A DNA stretch of 64,000 nucleotides from JAHDCJ01 sp039028895. Lineage in GTDB: Bacteria; Bacteroidota; Bacteroidia; Chitinophagales; Saprospiraceae. Where the stretch lies: the NCBI GenBank assembly GCA_039028895.1, contig JBCCHF010000028.1, positions 22,900 through 86,899 of the forward strand. The letters are read 5' to 3'. Positions 1 through 8,317 of the stretch are shown in pieces (position 1 is the first letter of the stretch; each line of letters begins with the position of its first letter). Below the pieces are notes generated by a model. The model saw only the letters and a list, made by a program, of their open reading frames with translations, searched no databases and was not told the origin of the DNA. The position numbers and the translations under genes are program-made.

Positions 1-619
1 ATATCCAATGCTGGGCATTTTTCAATTTTGGAAGTGGGGCAGATATCATCCGTTTACCACCTCTGCGTTTGGGAATATAAAAGCGATGATAGTTTGTCGT
101 TTTCGAGTTTTTTCGGGCATAAGCCAAAAATTTCAGATCTGCGATAGAAATACTCATGGCTTCAGAAATGCCATAAGCAGAACTTAAAACCTCAAGGCCA
201 TTTTCTTTTAATCTTTCTGTATCCGATTTTTTGTCGCGGAGCGAATTTGAAAAACCCTTTCCCAGGAAAAGGATATCTTTTTCCTTTTGTTGTTTCCATC
301 GGTCGGCTTTTTCTTGTCGTTCCTTTTCGCGGCGGGCTTTGGTTTCCGCCTGTTTTATCTTGGAAGCTTTTTTACGTTTTTCGTGAATTGCTCTTAAAAG
401 TGCTTCCGGGTTGTCTAGTTTTCGTTTTTCGGCAAGGAGTTTATTTAGCTCTGTTCTTAGTTCGTTCTCTTTTGTGAAAAATGCATCTACGGCCTGCATA
501 TCAAGGTCATCTCCATCCCAGAAACCTAGTCGCTTCATTTCAGAAATGACGAATTTATGCTTGGAGCCTTTCTCCTTAATTTTATTGTATATCTCCTGTT
601 TTCGGTCTTTGGATAACAT
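1..619 (-). CDS. Retron-type reverse transcriptase, N-terminal part (cut by window edge)
   Basis: The minus strand opens with ATG at 619 and stays open to base 1, giving about 206 residues. The first ~130 residues are highly charged and helical, with many Lys/Arg/Glu. They are followed by a region ending in YHRFYIPKRRGGKRMISAPL, which is the RT0/RT1 signature of bacterial retron and related reverse transcriptases (IPKR.GG.R.I.AP followed by LK.AQ). The catalytic YADD block would lie outside the window. In retrons this enzyme reverse-transcribes the msd part of the adjacent RNA into a branched RNA-DNA hybrid. The start lies 19 nt after the a2 end of the structured RNA at 639-850, which is normal retron architecture. 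Two accessory genes sit upstream on the same strand. A group II intron or DGR enzyme is less likely given the short N-terminus and this context. Confidence 0.85.
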   Translation of the reverse strand, partial: MLSKDRKQEIYNKIKEKGSKHKFVISEMKRLGFWDGDDLDMQAVDAFFTKENELRTELNKLLAEKRKLDNPEALLRAIHEKRKKASKIKQAETKARREKERQEKADRWKQQKEKDILFLGKGFSNSLRDKKSDTERLKENGLEVLSSAYGISEAMSISIADLKFLAYARKNSKTTNYHRFYIPKRRGGKRMISAPLPKLKNAQHWI

Positions 620-638
620 AATTCTCAAAAAAGCGGGC

Positions 639-850
639 AGCAATGAGACGTTCTTCTAACAATCTAGAGACTGGTTTGGACAACTCCAGGGAAATTGCAT
701 ACTAACGCTATTTCACTTCCCCGAAGTCGTACAGGAAATGGCGTTAGTATGCAATTTCCCATAGTTAAGTACGAACCAGTGAAGCGTGTATAGTCTTAGA
801 ACAAGATTAGCGATCCACTAATCAATTTGCAAGATCTTTGTCTCATCACT
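639..850 (-). ncRNA. Retron msr-msd non-coding RNA
   Basis: On the minus strand, between the SWIM gene and the RT gene, the sequence folds as a retron RNA. The outer a1/a2 repeat is 850-840 (AGTGATGAGAC) against 649-639 (GTCTCATTGCT): 11 pairs including two G-U. Inside it, 823-805 forms a 6-bp msr hairpin (GATTAG/CTAATC). The msd is closed by a 7-bp stem, 780-774 (ACTGGTT) against 676-670 (AACCAGT). It carries a very long hairpin: 760-741 pairs perfectly with 708-689 over 20 bp and continues six more pairs inward (one G-U) to 735/714. A small 5-bp hairpin sits in the loop (715-727). Boundaries are inferred from base pairing. The branching guanosine could not be fixed. Confidence 0.82.
689..760 (-). 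repeat. 26-bp msd stem-loop (inverted repeat)
   Basis: Bases 689-708 and 741-760 are perfect 20-bp inverted copies, and 709-714/735-740 extend the pairing by six pairs with one wobble. The loop is 20 nt. No open reading frame crosses it. This is the core hairpin of the msd DNA expected from the adjacent reverse transcriptase. Confidence 0.9.
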
Positions 851-864
851 ACCCTTTGAATGAA

Positions 865-882
865 TTTGCCCAAAATGGCAAA
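865..882. other. Small stem-loop between SWIM gene and msr
   Basis: TTTGCC (865-870) pairs with GGCAAA (877-882) around a 6-nt loop, between the SWIM gene stop at 950 and the a1 element. No T-run follows on the minus strand. It is therefore more likely a processing or spacing structure than an intrinsic terminator, and could equally be chance in AT-rich sequence. Confidence 0.3.
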
Positions 883-949
883 ATCACATTCTTTATTTCA
901 AAGTTAATCTGGCAAAATTAATTGTCTAGTTCTGCCAAAATTTATTTTC

Positions 950-2572
950 CTAATCCTGTCTTGCCAGGATCTGGAGAGCCACCATATGTTCACACGGCCC
1001 TTTCATTAATTTATTCTGAAAATAATAGCTGCAAGAGCACTTGCCGCCAATTATTCTTTCGTCTTTATCAATTAACAATTCTGTTTGTTCTCCGTCTATA
1101 CGCCCCGTCAACACTTTAACCCCATTGCGGATTTTGACTTTTATCTGCTCTGCTTTTCCGGATTGGGCCAGTTCAAATCCCTTTTTCTCAACTTCTGATG
1201 AAAACCTTAAAGTGTCAAGGTCTATTCCACCTCGTTTCAACTCTCTTATCCTGTACACCTTATTTGCAAGATCATAAACTACCTTTCCAGCCTGTGTAAA
1301 TTTCCTGAGAGCCGAGTAAACAACTTTATTTTCAAGCTCAAGTTGACTGGCTAATTTCTCGGGGGTGTTCAGCCAATCCTCACGAAGCTTCAGGTAAATC
1401 TGCTGCATCGTTGTTTGTGGCACGTCCCCTTTTGGAGACAGCAAATCGAAATTACCGACTTGCGTCCAGTCATTGGCCGTCCAGCCTGATAGCCCCATCG
1501 TGAATTTCATATCTCCGATATCAGCAATGTAGAATGAAGGCATTCCATTGCCCAACAACCTTACTGATATTTTTCTGGCAACAGGTAAGACTCTTTCCAT
1601 GAGGGCGAGCCTTCGCCTTCCCCAAACCCTTATCTCTCTTGCTTTACTGCCTTCGTAAATCGATTTTCGACAGATTACTTCATAATTCCAGGGTTCGAAA
1701 ATTGCTTTAACGGGTTTGCCAGGCTCAAGGACATACCTGATCGACCTTGGTCCTCTTCTTTCTTTGTTTCTTTTCAAAATAAAGAGGAAGTTGCCAAAAT
1801 CAACCGGGTGTAAATCAAATGACACCTGGTTAAAAGTCATTGCAGAACTTACCTGGAGAAATCCACGAACCCAACTATCCGGAAGATCAATTTTTACTTC
1901 CCGGTAAGCAGCTTCTCCTTCGGTTTGGACATCAAACCCTCCAGGGTCTATTGAAAAATCTGTGGTTTTGTACGATCTGATTTTCTGGAATTCATCATAA
2001 AGCAATTCCGAGTAATCGATATTGGTCGTTCCACATTTAAAGTCGCTTATATGCTTAAAGACGTCATAACCGCAGGATAATTTTCCATATACAGATTCAT
2101 CCTTACTAAAACATTCGAAAAATACCTGGTCAGGATGAACTGTGATTACTGGGTCAAGCACATACCATGCAGCATAATCCCTTTTTCTCAGGTAACTATA
2201 ATACTTTGACCTGGCCGTATAAAAAGGTCCTGTTATTTTATGCCTTTCTTTTTGCAAGCCAGCTAATTCTGATTGCACTTGTTTGATCTTTTGCTCAAGG
2301 CCATCTGAACCTTTCATTGCTTCAGCCAACCATAGGCCCTCTTGTTCTTTAAGCCAAGCTTTATAGTTGGTTTTGTCAGAAGGTTTAAACTTAAAATCGG
2401 CTACAACGATATCATGCAATGCAGAAATAGCTTCCCGAAAAGGGATTTTATCTGACAAACTTCCAACAAAAAAAGTAGGTTCTCTCAAGGTGTCCGGCAT
2501 TAAGGATACCCCGGTATTACCCGCTCCGTTCTTAATCGAACTTCTTCCGCTGTATTTGTAATTAAACTGCAT
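950..2572 (-). CDS. Winged-helix + SWIM zinc-finger protein (retron accessory)
   Basis: This 540-residue soluble protein ends in a SWIM zinc finger. Cys512-x-Cys514 and Cys527-x-His529 give the CxC...CxH ligand set at the extreme C-terminus. Just before it, about residues 400-450 (NTPEKLASQLELENKVVYSALRKF..GKVVYD..) read as a winged helix with the typical HTH and wing. The N-terminal ~390 residues have no family I recognise. The ATG at 2572 overlaps the end of the upstream WGR/HEAT gene by 11 nt, so the two are translationally coupled. The retron RNA and RT follow. SWIM domains bind DNA, RNA or protein, so a role in sensing or holding the msDNA is inferred. The combination corresponds to the 'WHSWIM' component I recall for type XIII retrons. 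Confidence 0.8.
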   Translation of the reverse strand: MQFNYKYSGRSSIKNGAGNTGVSLMPDTLREPTFFVGSLSDKIPFREAISALHDIVVADFKFKPSDKTNYKAWLKEQEGLWLAEAMKGSDGLEQKIKQVQSELAGLQKERHKITGPFYTARSKYYSYLRKRDYAAWYVLDPVITVHPDQVFFECFSKDESVYGKLSCGYDVFKHISDFKCGTTNIDYSELLYDEFQKIRSYKTTDFSIDPGGFDVQTEGEAAYREVKIDLPDSWVRGFLQVSSAMTFNQVSFDLHPVDFGNFLFILKRNKERRGPRSIRYVLEPGKPVKAIFEPWNYEVICRKSIYEGSKAREIRVWGRRRLALMERVLPVARKISVRLLGNGMPSFYIADIGDMKFTMGLSGWTANDWTQVGNFDLLSPKGDVPQTTMQQIYLKLREDWLNTPEKLASQLELENKVVYSALRKFTQAGKVVYDLANKVYRIRELKRGGIDLDTLRFSSEVEKKGFELAQSGKAEQIKVKIRNGVKVLTGRIDGEQTELLIDKDERIIGGKCSCSYYFQNKLMKGPCEHMVALQILARQD

Positions 2573-5500
2573 GAGAACTACTATTATCTAAAACTTTCAC
2601 AGGAGTGATCACTTCTGGAAAAACTTCTGAAATTGTTAATAATATTTCGATACTTTTCGACTTATCGCCTTTGGCATTTGTCATTAGTATATTGCTTAAT
2701 ATTCCTGCAGTCATCTTTGCTACAGACGGATCTTTTTTACTTTCATTTTCGAGAAACCTGAATGCTCTTTGCTTAAGTGCCGAATTGCGATTAACACTCA
2801 TCAAAATGGTCTTAAAATAATGCTCAAGCCTAAGGATGACTTCCGGTTTATCTTTAGCATACCCATCAAGATAATTGGAGGCATAAAGCAACATGTTTCC
2901 TGAAGGATGTTCGGCCAGTTTTTCAAGGAGTTCGAGGCCATATTCGGTTTTGAAAACTTTGGAAACGATTGATCGTGCAAAAGACTGCACATCTGGTTTT
3001 ACATTATCGCAAACAAAGAGCAGGGTATCCATTGTCCAATCCCGGTCAGTAGTATGCTTGGATAAGAATTCCATAAAATCCCTTCGAATATCCTCCCAAT
3101 CAGAATTGAATATACCCGTGTGGCCTTCTAAATCATACTTTACCTTTGCATCATTCTGGTAACAATATTCAATTACTTTATCCCGAATAAATTTAATGTC
3201 TGAGTTGGATAACATTACTACTTCTTCTGCAGACAAGTCCTCCATCCTTAATGTATCTCTGAATATTTGTTCTCCAAGAATTTGTGCTGATTCGTATTTT
3301 GAAAGCACTAATTGGAAAGCCTGTTCCCTGGACAAATTGAGGAGTTCCTTTCCAAAGTATTGATTGAGGAGACTGATATGGCTTTCGTGAATACCTTCAA
3401 AAGTTTCTTTTTCGTTCAATGCTGTTATTAAAGCATCCAAAAGGTGTGTTCTGAAAGATAGGTCACTACCAATCAACTTTTCAACTACTGGCCCGACAGC
3501 TTCCCTAACTTCTGCGAAAGGCGAGAAACAGTGATTAATGATCAATTCTTTATTTTCAGACAAAAAGGAATGAGGATAGTCGCTTAAGAAATCGACGCCA
3601 ATTTTTCGGACATCCGCGTTTTCGGAATCAAGGAAAGTATTGAGAAAATCCTTTGACAATTCGTAGGTAGAGGCTTTATTTATCCTGATCAAGACACCAC
3701 CAAAAAATAATTTTATTGTAGAATCGGTATCCAAAAACTTACCCAATGATTCTGGGGAATAATGATCAAAGCCGTTTGAAAGTGGAGAGTTAATCAGCAA
3801 GTTCGCCATTTGCCTGATAAAGACATGATCTTCTTCGGTCGATTTATGAAAAAAGCCATTTAATACTTCGAAGTTAACCCCGTTTATTTTAGCATTTTCC
3901 AAAACGCCATCTTCATTGAATTTGATCAATAAGTCGATAACAGGCAGCTGCCTGCTAAACAATAATGACTGGATGAAATTGCTATCCTGAATATAAATCG
4001 ACTGATTTTGATCGACCCAAGATTTACCCAAAGTAAAAGCTGTATCGTTTCCAGATAACAACAGGGTAGTGGTCAATTCCACATTATGGTTATTGGGATC
4101 AAATTGCTCTTCGGCTAATTTTACACCCAGGTCCGATAATGGTTTATAATCCTTTTTCAAAAGTTGTAATAATACCTCAAGGGTCACCAACGATTTAAAG
4201 TCAGGGTTAGCATTAAATACTTTGATCGCAAAATTAGAAACTTCTTCACATTCTGATCCTGCCAGCACCTCAATCAACTGCTCAGGGTGATTATCCCAAA
4301 GCTCCGGCTTGGCTTCTTCTCTTGGAATTTCAAGTTCATTTTTTTCTTCCTCGCCTTCGAGGTAAAGCCATTTGGTCCTGCTATTATTAGGCTCGAATCG
4401 GGTTGAATTACCATATAAAATGTAGAGGTATAGTGGAAACCCTGAGTATTTGGGATAACAGGTTCTGGTCACGATATACTCCCACCGCCCTTCAACCCTT
4501 CTGTAAGAACCGTTTGTAATAATGCTTTTTGTTTGCTTATCCTGCTTGTCATTAATACCTAATAAAACGGATTTTGCCAGACTGATATAGCTTGTGCCCG
4601 TGGAGAATATCCCCGCCAAGGCAGTCCTGTAGGCTCGCTTAATGAGGTACATTTGGGTTTTATCAGAAAAGGCCAATCGGGAGTCCGATTTGACTATTTC
4701 CTCATGTATTTTAAAGTATTTACCGTCAACATAAGTATATCCCCAACCTGAAGAAAAATTAAATGATGCTGTAGCTATCCTGGCACTTAGTTTTCCGTAA
4801 GTTTCTCCATCATTCCAGAATTCAGCTAATTTGTAAATATGGCGAACAGACTTAAAGAAACCGGGCTTCAGGGGCACTTTTGACAAGGCAAATTGAAGAT
4901 GAGGTTTAAGCCATTCCTGCGAAAAGGAAAGCAGGTAAAGTCGCGATAAAAGATCAGCCTGTTCTGTTGATTTCCCAAAAAGAAAATCCAGTATAGCTGA
5001 TGAAGTAAGCGATTCGTCTTTATTATTGATTATTGAAGCCCATTCTGGGCCTATTTCTCGTTTTAAGGTTTGAGATACCGTATTAAAAGCTTCAGATTCC
5101 TTATTACAAATCCTTAGAAGCACAGCGGCTGCTATCCTATTATATTTATGAGACCAACTTGTATTTTTATAAATGCGTAATAAACCTTCAATTGAAGTAT
5201 TATCATCTACCCGGCCTAAGGCCCAAATTGCAGAATAGCTTTCGTAGTTGTTCCCTGACTTTAAAAATGGTCTTATATATTCAGCTGCGTCCTTTATATT
5301 TAATTCACCAGCCTTCCAGATTATCCTGGAGACTTTCCAAGAACCAGTATAGCTACCTGACGCAATTTCTTTAAGGTAATTTAAAATTGTATCCTTTCTG
5401 GAATCAGCCCCATCTGCAATTAAAACTGGTGTATCGTCTACGTGTTCTGAAGTGGCCGCCTGTCCTTCTTCTCGATATCCTTTCTTTGTTTTGCTTTTGA

Positions 5501-5702
5501 CAAGTTTCAAATAAGCCCTTTTAGCCTCATCATATGGTACCGGAAAAACTGTTTTGGTACCTTCCCTGAGATTAGCACCTCTTCTTCCATACCTGAAATT
5601 GACCACATAAAGATCATCTCCCACCTCACATAAATCTACTTCATAGATCTTGTCGGATTTTTCATCCTGGAAAAAGAGTTTTATTTGTTCAATTGTTTTC
5701 AA
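2562..5702 (-). CDS. WGR domain + HEAT/ARM-repeat protein (retron accessory, candidate effector)
   Basis: This is a 1046-residue soluble protein. Residues ~1-75 form a WGR-type domain (LFFQDEKSDKIYEVDL....YVVNFRYGRRGANLREGTKT..), known from PARPs and from bacterial nucleic-acid response proteins. The rest is almost entirely helical with HEAT/ARM-like repeats, for example ~105-205 (EYIRPFL..AIWALGRVDD) and repeated L..L...DA..R..A blocks to ~1030. No catalytic motif is visible, so any toxic activity is not evident from sequence. The start is TTG at 5702, preceded by AAAAGGA. No upstream in-frame ATG was found. It is first in the minus-strand operon and overlaps the SWIM gene. The function as retron sensor or effector is inferred from context. 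Confidence 0.78.
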   Translation of the reverse strand: MKTIEQIKLFFQDEKSDKIYEVDLCEVGDDLYVVNFRYGRRGANLREGTKTVFPVPYDEAKRAYLKLVKSKTKKGYREEGQAATSEHVDDTPVLIADGADSRKDTILNYLKEIASGSYTGSWKVSRIIWKAGELNIKDAAEYIRPFLKSGNNYESYSAIWALGRVDDNTSIEGLLRIYKNTSWSHKYNRIAAAVLLRICNKESEAFNTVSQTLKREIGPEWASIINNKDESLTSSAILDFLFGKSTEQADLLSRLYLLSFSQEWLKPHLQFALSKVPLKPGFFKSVRHIYKLAEFWNDGETYGKLSARIATASFNFSSGWGYTYVDGKYFKIHEEIVKSDSRLAFSDKTQMYLIKRAYRTALAGIFSTGTSYISLAKSVLLGINDKQDKQTKSIITNGSYRRVEGRWEYIVTRTCYPKYSGFPLYLYILYGNSTRFEPNNSRTKWLYLEGEEEKNELEIPREEAKPELWDNHPEQLIEVLAGSECEEVSNFAIKVFNANPDFKSLVTLEVLLQLLKKDYKPLSDLGVKLAEEQFDPNNHNVELTTTLLLSGNDTAFTLGKSWVDQNQSIYIQDSNFIQSLLFSRQLPVIDLLIKFNEDGVLENAKINGVNFEVLNGFFHKSTEEDHVFIRQMANLLINSPLSNGFDHYSPESLGKFLDTDSTIKLFFGGVLIRINKASTYELSKDFLNTFLDSENADVRKIGVDFLSDYPHSFLSENKELIINHCFSPFAEVREAVGPVVEKLIGSDLSFRTHLLDALITALNEKETFEGIHESHISLLNQYFGKELLNLSREQAFQLVLSKYESAQILGEQIFRDTLRMEDLSAEEVVMLSNSDIKFIRDKVIEYCYQNDAKVKYDLEGHTGIFNSDWEDIRRDFMEFLSKHTTDRDWTMDTLLFVCDNVKPDVQSFARSIVSKVFKTEYGLELLEKLAEHPSGNMLLYASNYLDGYAKDKPEVILRLEHYFKTILMSVNRNSALKQRAFRFLENESKKDPSVAKMTAGILSNILMTNAKGDKSKSIEILLTISEVFPEVITPVKVLDNSSSHAV

Positions 5703-5937
5703 AATCCTTTTGCTAAATCGTTTGACACAATAAAATTACACCAAATAAATTACACTTAATAACTTTTTTGATTATTTTTTCAAATATTTGCAAATTCTCG
5801 CTCACCTACTACGAATTCTAGGTTGAATATATCGATTGTTCAAATGCATATGGGACACACCTTATATGCCCATAGTTTTGGTATGTCATACGGCACAACA
5901 AGTCGTCATTGATTAAAGAAAACTAAAACTTATCATT
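5703..5937. promoter_or_regulatory. Divergent intergenic region between retron operon and VIT-VWA gene
   Basis: These 235 AT-rich bases contain the promoters of two divergent transcripts. For the plus-strand gene, TAGTTTTG at 5873-5880 fits the Bacteroidota -7 element (TAnnTTTG). No well-spaced -33 TTTG was found. The retron side has no convincing promoter by eye. Confidence 0.3.
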
Positions 5938-8193
5938 ATGAAAAATCTGAATGGTCCCAAATTGAAAAATATTTGCACGGTTTTAATATTGACATTTTTT
6001 TCAGTCACTTTCAGCTTCGCGCAAGCTCAGGATAAAACCATGTCGCCCTACTTCATGGTTTATAGCGAAACGCCCAATGTCGACAAAATGCCATTGAAAT
6101 CAACCTCAGCGGATGTCAGTATCGCTGGTGTGATCGCCGATGTAACCGTTACACAGGTCTACAGCAACGACGGACAAAACACCCTCGAAGCCGTTTACGT
6201 ATTTCCTGGCTCCACAAAAGCTGCAGTCTACGGTATGGAGATGTCCATAGGCAATCGCACTATTGTAGCAGAGGTCAGAGAGAAAGGCAAAGCAAAACAA
6301 GCCTATAATTCCGCGAAAGCGGAAGGTAAAAGAGTATCTCTCCTGGAGCAGGACAGGCCAAATGTCTTCAAGATGAATGTCGCTAATATCCTCCCGGGCG
6401 ATGAGGTGAAAGTCGTTTTGAGATATACTGAAATGTTGATTCCTGAAGAAGGCGTCTATTCATTTGTTTACCCAACGGTTGTCGGTCCACGTTACCAGTC
6501 GGGCATGGATAAAGATCCGGTAGAATCCCCTTTCCTTAAGGAAGGCCAGAAACCAACTTACGATTTTGATATCAATGTAAACATCCAGGGAGGCATGCGC
6601 CTGGCGGATATTACAAGTCCGACGCATAATGTCAAGGTGCAGCACACTAGTCTGAAAACAGCAGAAATAAATCTGGCTGCCGGACCTTCTTCTAAAGGTA
6701 ATCGTGATTATGTGTTGAATTACAGCCTTGCCGGAAAAATGGTGGACTCCGGACTATTGTTATATGAGCATGCCAATGAAAACTTTTTCCTGATGACTGT
6801 TCAGCCGCCTAAGCGGGTTTTGGCTGATCATATTCCAGTAAGGGAATACATATTCGTAGTCGATGTGTCAGGTTCAATGAGTGGTTTTCCTCTTGAGGTT
6901 TCCAAAAAATTATTACGCAACCTGATCACCAACCTGAATCCTGACGACAAATTCAACGTGTTATTTTTTGCCGGCACCTCCGGAATGGTTTCAGAAAATT
7001 CGCTTAGTGCGACCGAGGAAAATGTAGAAAAAGCATTGAACATCCTCGAAAACCTCCGTGGTGGTGGCGGAACAGAATTATTACCAGCGCTCCAAAAAGC
7101 ATTGGATTTTCCAAGAAGCACCGAAGCACTTTCACGTTCGATCGTAGTCGTAACAGATGGATATGTGAACGTAGAAAAAGAAGCCTTTGACCTGATCAGA
7201 AATAATTTAAATGCATCTAACCTATTTGTCTTCGGTATCGGCCAATCCGTAAACAGGCATTTACTGGAAGGTATGGCGCGTGTAGGCGGAGGAGAAGCGA
7301 TGGTGGTCATTGATGAAAAAATGGCAGACGGTAAAGCCGAAAAATTTCGGAAATACATCAACAGTCCTGTACTGACGCGCATCAATGTAACTTTTGAAGG
7401 ATTTGAAGCTTATGATATTGAACCAACCACTGTGCCCGATGTAATGGCTGAACGTCCAGTATTGGTTTTTGGAAAATATCGAGGTACACCTTCCGGAAAT
7501 ATCACAGTAACAGGCTTTGCAGGTAAAGAAGCATTCAGAAAAAACTATGCAGTGGCTGAAGCGGTTCCGTCCACTCAAAACGCGGCATTACGCTACTTGT
7601 GGGCACGAGAACGCATCAAACTTTTAGATGATTTTAACAGAGTTGATCATAATAGTAATGCCAAAACTGAAGTTACTAAGATCGGACTGGACTATAATCT
7701 AATGACGGCGTACACTTCATTTATTGCAATTGACAATGAAGTCGTTTCCAACGGGAAACAGCCAGTTGCAATCAATCAGCCATTACCACTTCCATCAGGG
7801 GTGTCGAGCTACGCTGTTGGTTTCAGTCCAAGGATCGAAAGTGTTGTACGCAGGAGTTCTGGCAAAAAGATAACTTCAACTTCAGCATATAAACTTATCA
7901 GAACCGACACCAATCTCACAGGTGAAGCAGAAACGAAAATCAAGACATTCGTCAATGACAACTGGCAATCACTGACCGGGTGCTCAGGCTCGATTAATGA
8001 CCTGACTCCCAACGGTAAAAAGCTGATCGTTCATCTAACGATCGCAAGTGATGGTACAGTTAGCGCAATCAAAATCATGGCAGACGGCATGGAAAAAAAT
8101 GTAAGGCTTTGTCTTGAAGCCATGCTACGAACCTGGAGAATAGAAGATTGGTTGAGGAAGGACGAAGTCTCCATTCAATTTGAAATCAGATAA
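5938..8193 (+). CDS. VIT and VWA domain envelope protein
   Basis: This 751-residue exported protein has a signal peptide (~1-30, ending SFAQA). A VIT (vault/inter-alpha-trypsin inhibitor) domain covers about 40-170 (VYVFPGS..AAVYGMEM..GNR.I.AEVREKGKAKQAY). A von Willebrand A domain covers ~303-465 with the metal-binding MIDAS DVSGS at 309-313. The C-terminal ~85 residues (IVHLTIASDGTVSAIKIM) resemble a TonB/AgmX-like C-terminal fold. VIT-VWA proteins act in extracellular adhesion or protein complexes. In some bacteria they are sortase or exosortase targets, but no sorting gene is next to it here. A long stem-loop follows the stop codon. It is followed co-directionally by the caspase-like gene at 8318. 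Confidence 0.8.
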   Translation: MKNLNGPKLKNICTVLILTFFSVTFSFAQAQDKTMSPYFMVYSETPNVDKMPLKSTSADVSIAGVIADVTVTQVYSNDGQNTLEAVYVFPGSTKAAVYGMEMSIGNRTIVAEVREKGKAKQAYNSAKAEGKRVSLLEQDRPNVFKMNVANILPGDEVKVVLRYTEMLIPEEGVYSFVYPTVVGPRYQSGMDKDPVESPFLKEGQKPTYDFDINVNIQGGMRLADITSPTHNVKVQHTSLKTAEINLAAGPSSKGNRDYVLNYSLAGKMVDSGLLLYEHANENFFLMTVQPPKRVLADHIPVREYIFVVDVSGSMSGFPLEVSKKLLRNLITNLNPDDKFNVLFFAGTSGMVSENSLSATEENVEKALNILENLRGGGGTELLPALQKALDFPRSTEALSRSIVVVTDGYVNVEKEAFDLIRNNLNASNLFVFGIGQSVNRHLLEGMARVGGGEAMVVIDEKMADGKAEKFRKYINSPVLTRINVTFEGFEAYDIEPTTVPDVMAERPVLVFGKYRGTPSGNITVTGFAGKEAFRKNYAVAEAVPSTQNAALRYLWARERIKLLDDFNRVDHNSNAKTEVTKIGLDYNLMTAYTSFIAIDNEVVSNGKQPVAINQPLPLPSGVSSYAVGFSPRIESVVRRSSGKKITSTSAYKLIRTDTNLTGEAETKIKTFVNDNWQSLTGCSGSINDLTPNGKKLIVHLTIASDGTVSAIKIMADGMEKNVRLCLEAMLRTWRIEDWLRKDEVSIQFEIR

Positions 8194-8203
8194 TCATATT
8201 TCC

Positions 8204-8239
8204 TTACAAACAGGGCCAAATGGTTGGTCCTGTTTGTAA
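8204..8239 (+). terminator. Long 3' stem-loop after VIT-VWA gene
   Basis: 8204-8219 pairs with 8224-8239 over 16 bp (one G-U) around an ATGG loop. It starts about 10 nt after the VIT-VWA stop. There is no T-tract on either side, so it may be a transcript-stabilising 3' structure or Rho-linked end rather than a classical intrinsic terminator. Confidence 0.5.
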
Positions 8240-8317
8240 AGAAAAACACATGACGCAAAGAAGGTTGGGCATTTCCCAAACAATCTTTGGTCAGCATAAA
8301 CCGAAATCACTCAAATC

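Noticed and set aside
639..850. IS terminal repeats or Rho-independent terminator as explanation of the 20-bp inverted repeat
   Set aside because: No transposase or T-tail is present. The nested a1/a2 and msd closing stems beside an RT fit a retron RNA better.
6828..7385. 185-codon minus-strand ORF
   Set aside because: Fully antisense to the VWA domain of the 5938 gene. Serine/phenylalanine-rich shadow translation.
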